Shown here one piece after another: positions 24,980-25,596 of a stretch of 25,596 nucleotides of DNA. Origin of the DNA: Bacteroidia bacterium (GTDB lineage Bacteria > Bacteroidota > Bacteroidia > Bacteroidales > Azobacteroidaceae); contig BNTW01000040.1 in NCBI GenBank assembly GCA_025996895.1, positions 1-25,596 of the forward strand, read 5' to 3'. The position numbers and the translations under genes were made by a program. The notes beneath the pieces were generated by a model, which searched no databases, was not told the origin of the DNA, and was given only the letters and a program-made list of their open reading frames with translations. Every line of letters begins with the position of its first letter. The stretch's first letter is position 1.

Positions 24980-25596
24980 TTATTTTAACCATTCCTTCAA
25001 TTGGGCGTATCTTCCGCGAACGATCCCTTCGGCATCAATCAAAATAAATGTTGGTGTGCCTACAATGCCGTAATTGCGAAAATTGACACCATCAAAGCCT
25101 TTGAAATCGCAAAACTTGTCAGGCCAGGGAAGTTTTTCGGCAGTATATTCAAAAACATCTTTACTTTCATCCGCAGCAATCGAAATCACGCGGACGTTGT
25201 TGTCGACAAGCAACTGATATTTTTGCTTCAATGCTTCCAATTCTGCGTGGCACATACCACAGCCGGTTTCGTAAAACATCACCAGCGCATTTTTCGGCAA
25301 AAACGAACGGTCGCCGGTTTGAATTTCCGGTGCAGTCTGTCCGTTAATCGGCATCGTCAAATATTCCACGCCAAGTTCAGGCAAAAGATAATCCTTGGCG
25401 TATTTGGTGAATTGACGGATAATCGATTGTGTCAATTCGCGGCGAATGGGAACGTCAGTAACTCAGTCAAGCAAATGCCGGCTGTTGTCGAGCAAAAGCG
25501 TGTCACTCGTTTGATTGAGGTCAAACCACAAGTCAATCATCAACTGCCAAAAGCCGCTTGTGTATAAATCATTAAAGTTCAATCTGTCGGAAATGT
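24980..25596 (-). pseudogene. Thioredoxin-fold (TlpA-like) protein gene, interrupted by in-frame TGA and cut by window edge
   Basis: From 25435 down to 24980 the frame encodes a thioredoxin-like domain: GQTAPEIQTGD, then the strand NALVMFYETGCGMCHAELEAL with the redox pair CGMC, and the cis-proline region GIVGTPTFILIDAEG. The frame stays open upstream to the window edge (ISDRLNFNDLYTSGFWQL, then DLWFDLNQTSDTLLLDNSR), except for one TGA at 25465-25463 between LLD and VTDVP. The upstream part looks like the helical N-terminal region of Bacteroidales thioredoxin-like lipoproteins (DUF5106 type). Hence one gene broken by a nonsense change, or a sequencing error. TGA is used as a normal stop elsewhere in the window (hutU, DUF2442, hutI). 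A shorter product from TTG 25435 or an internal ATG would lack a signal peptide. Confidence 0.7.

Noticed and set aside
25463..25465. TGA as a selenocysteine or tryptophan codon in the thioredoxin-like gene
   Set aside because: It is far from the CGMC redox site, no SECIS-like hairpin is obvious, and TGA terminates other genes here.

Overview
The window comes from a Bacteroidota chromosome, most likely order Bacteroidales. Supporting evidence: GyrA, LigA and RibE read like Bacteroidales versions; promoters repeatedly match the Bacteroidetes -7 element TAnnTTTG; there is a gldD gene and a remnant of a type IX secretion C-terminal sorting domain; and menaquinone genes (menA, menG) are present. 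I cannot name a genus. All genes visible are chromosomal housekeeping or metabolic genes with scars of small mobile or repetitive elements. I see no tRNA, rRNA, CRISPR array, prophage or intact mobile element.

Layout. (1) 1-129: right end of an ISAzo13-like insertion sequence. (2) 230-6052, + strand: gyrA, a secreted TPR protein, a TagA/WecG-like glycosyltransferase, a WecA/TagO-like phosphosugar transferase and a small winged-helix protein, closely spaced or overlapping. (3) 6053-8582: menG and menA are divergent from face-to-face promoters, followed by ribE, whose 3' end runs into a remnant of a T9SS sorting domain. (4) 14105 down to 8647, - strand: a six-gene unit lysA - glycosyltransferase - unknown protein - gtrA-like - galE - AI-2E-family permease, with gaps of 3 nt or less or overlaps. 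(5) 14183-20230, + strand: zupT, an internally deleted DUF4160 gene with an intact DUF2442 partner, then the histidine-degradation genes hutU - ftcD - hutI - fchA. (6) 23756 down to 20198, - strand: ssb - gldD - ligA - a DUF6913-like protein, overlapping or 4 nt apart. (7) 23826-24488, - strand: a LolD-type ABC ATPase. (8) 24688-24924, + strand: a tiny Lys/Cys-rich exported protein with a strong terminator. (9) 24980-25596, - strand: a thioredoxin-fold gene broken by an in-frame TGA and cut by the window edge.

How the genes work together. The hut block converts urocanate to glutamate and methenyl-tetrahydrofolate, but hutH (histidine to urocanate) is not beside it. The TagA-like/WecA-like pair and the lysA-led unit (diaminopimelate decarboxylase, GT2, GtrA-like, GalE) both point to cell-envelope and surface-glycan synthesis. 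menA and menG perform two late steps of menaquinone synthesis and share a very compact regulatory region.

No clearly new multi-gene system is visible. The best leads are small-scale: a MITE-like inverted-repeat element that appears to supply the start codon and N-terminus of hutI; an internally deleted DUF4160 gene heading the hut operon; two arrays of 7-bp repeats that supply the stop codons of menA and hutI; an Asp-to-Asn change in a key motif of the WecA-like enzyme; and the Cys/Lys-rich exported peptide. All function names come from recognising sequence motifs by eye; no database search was run.
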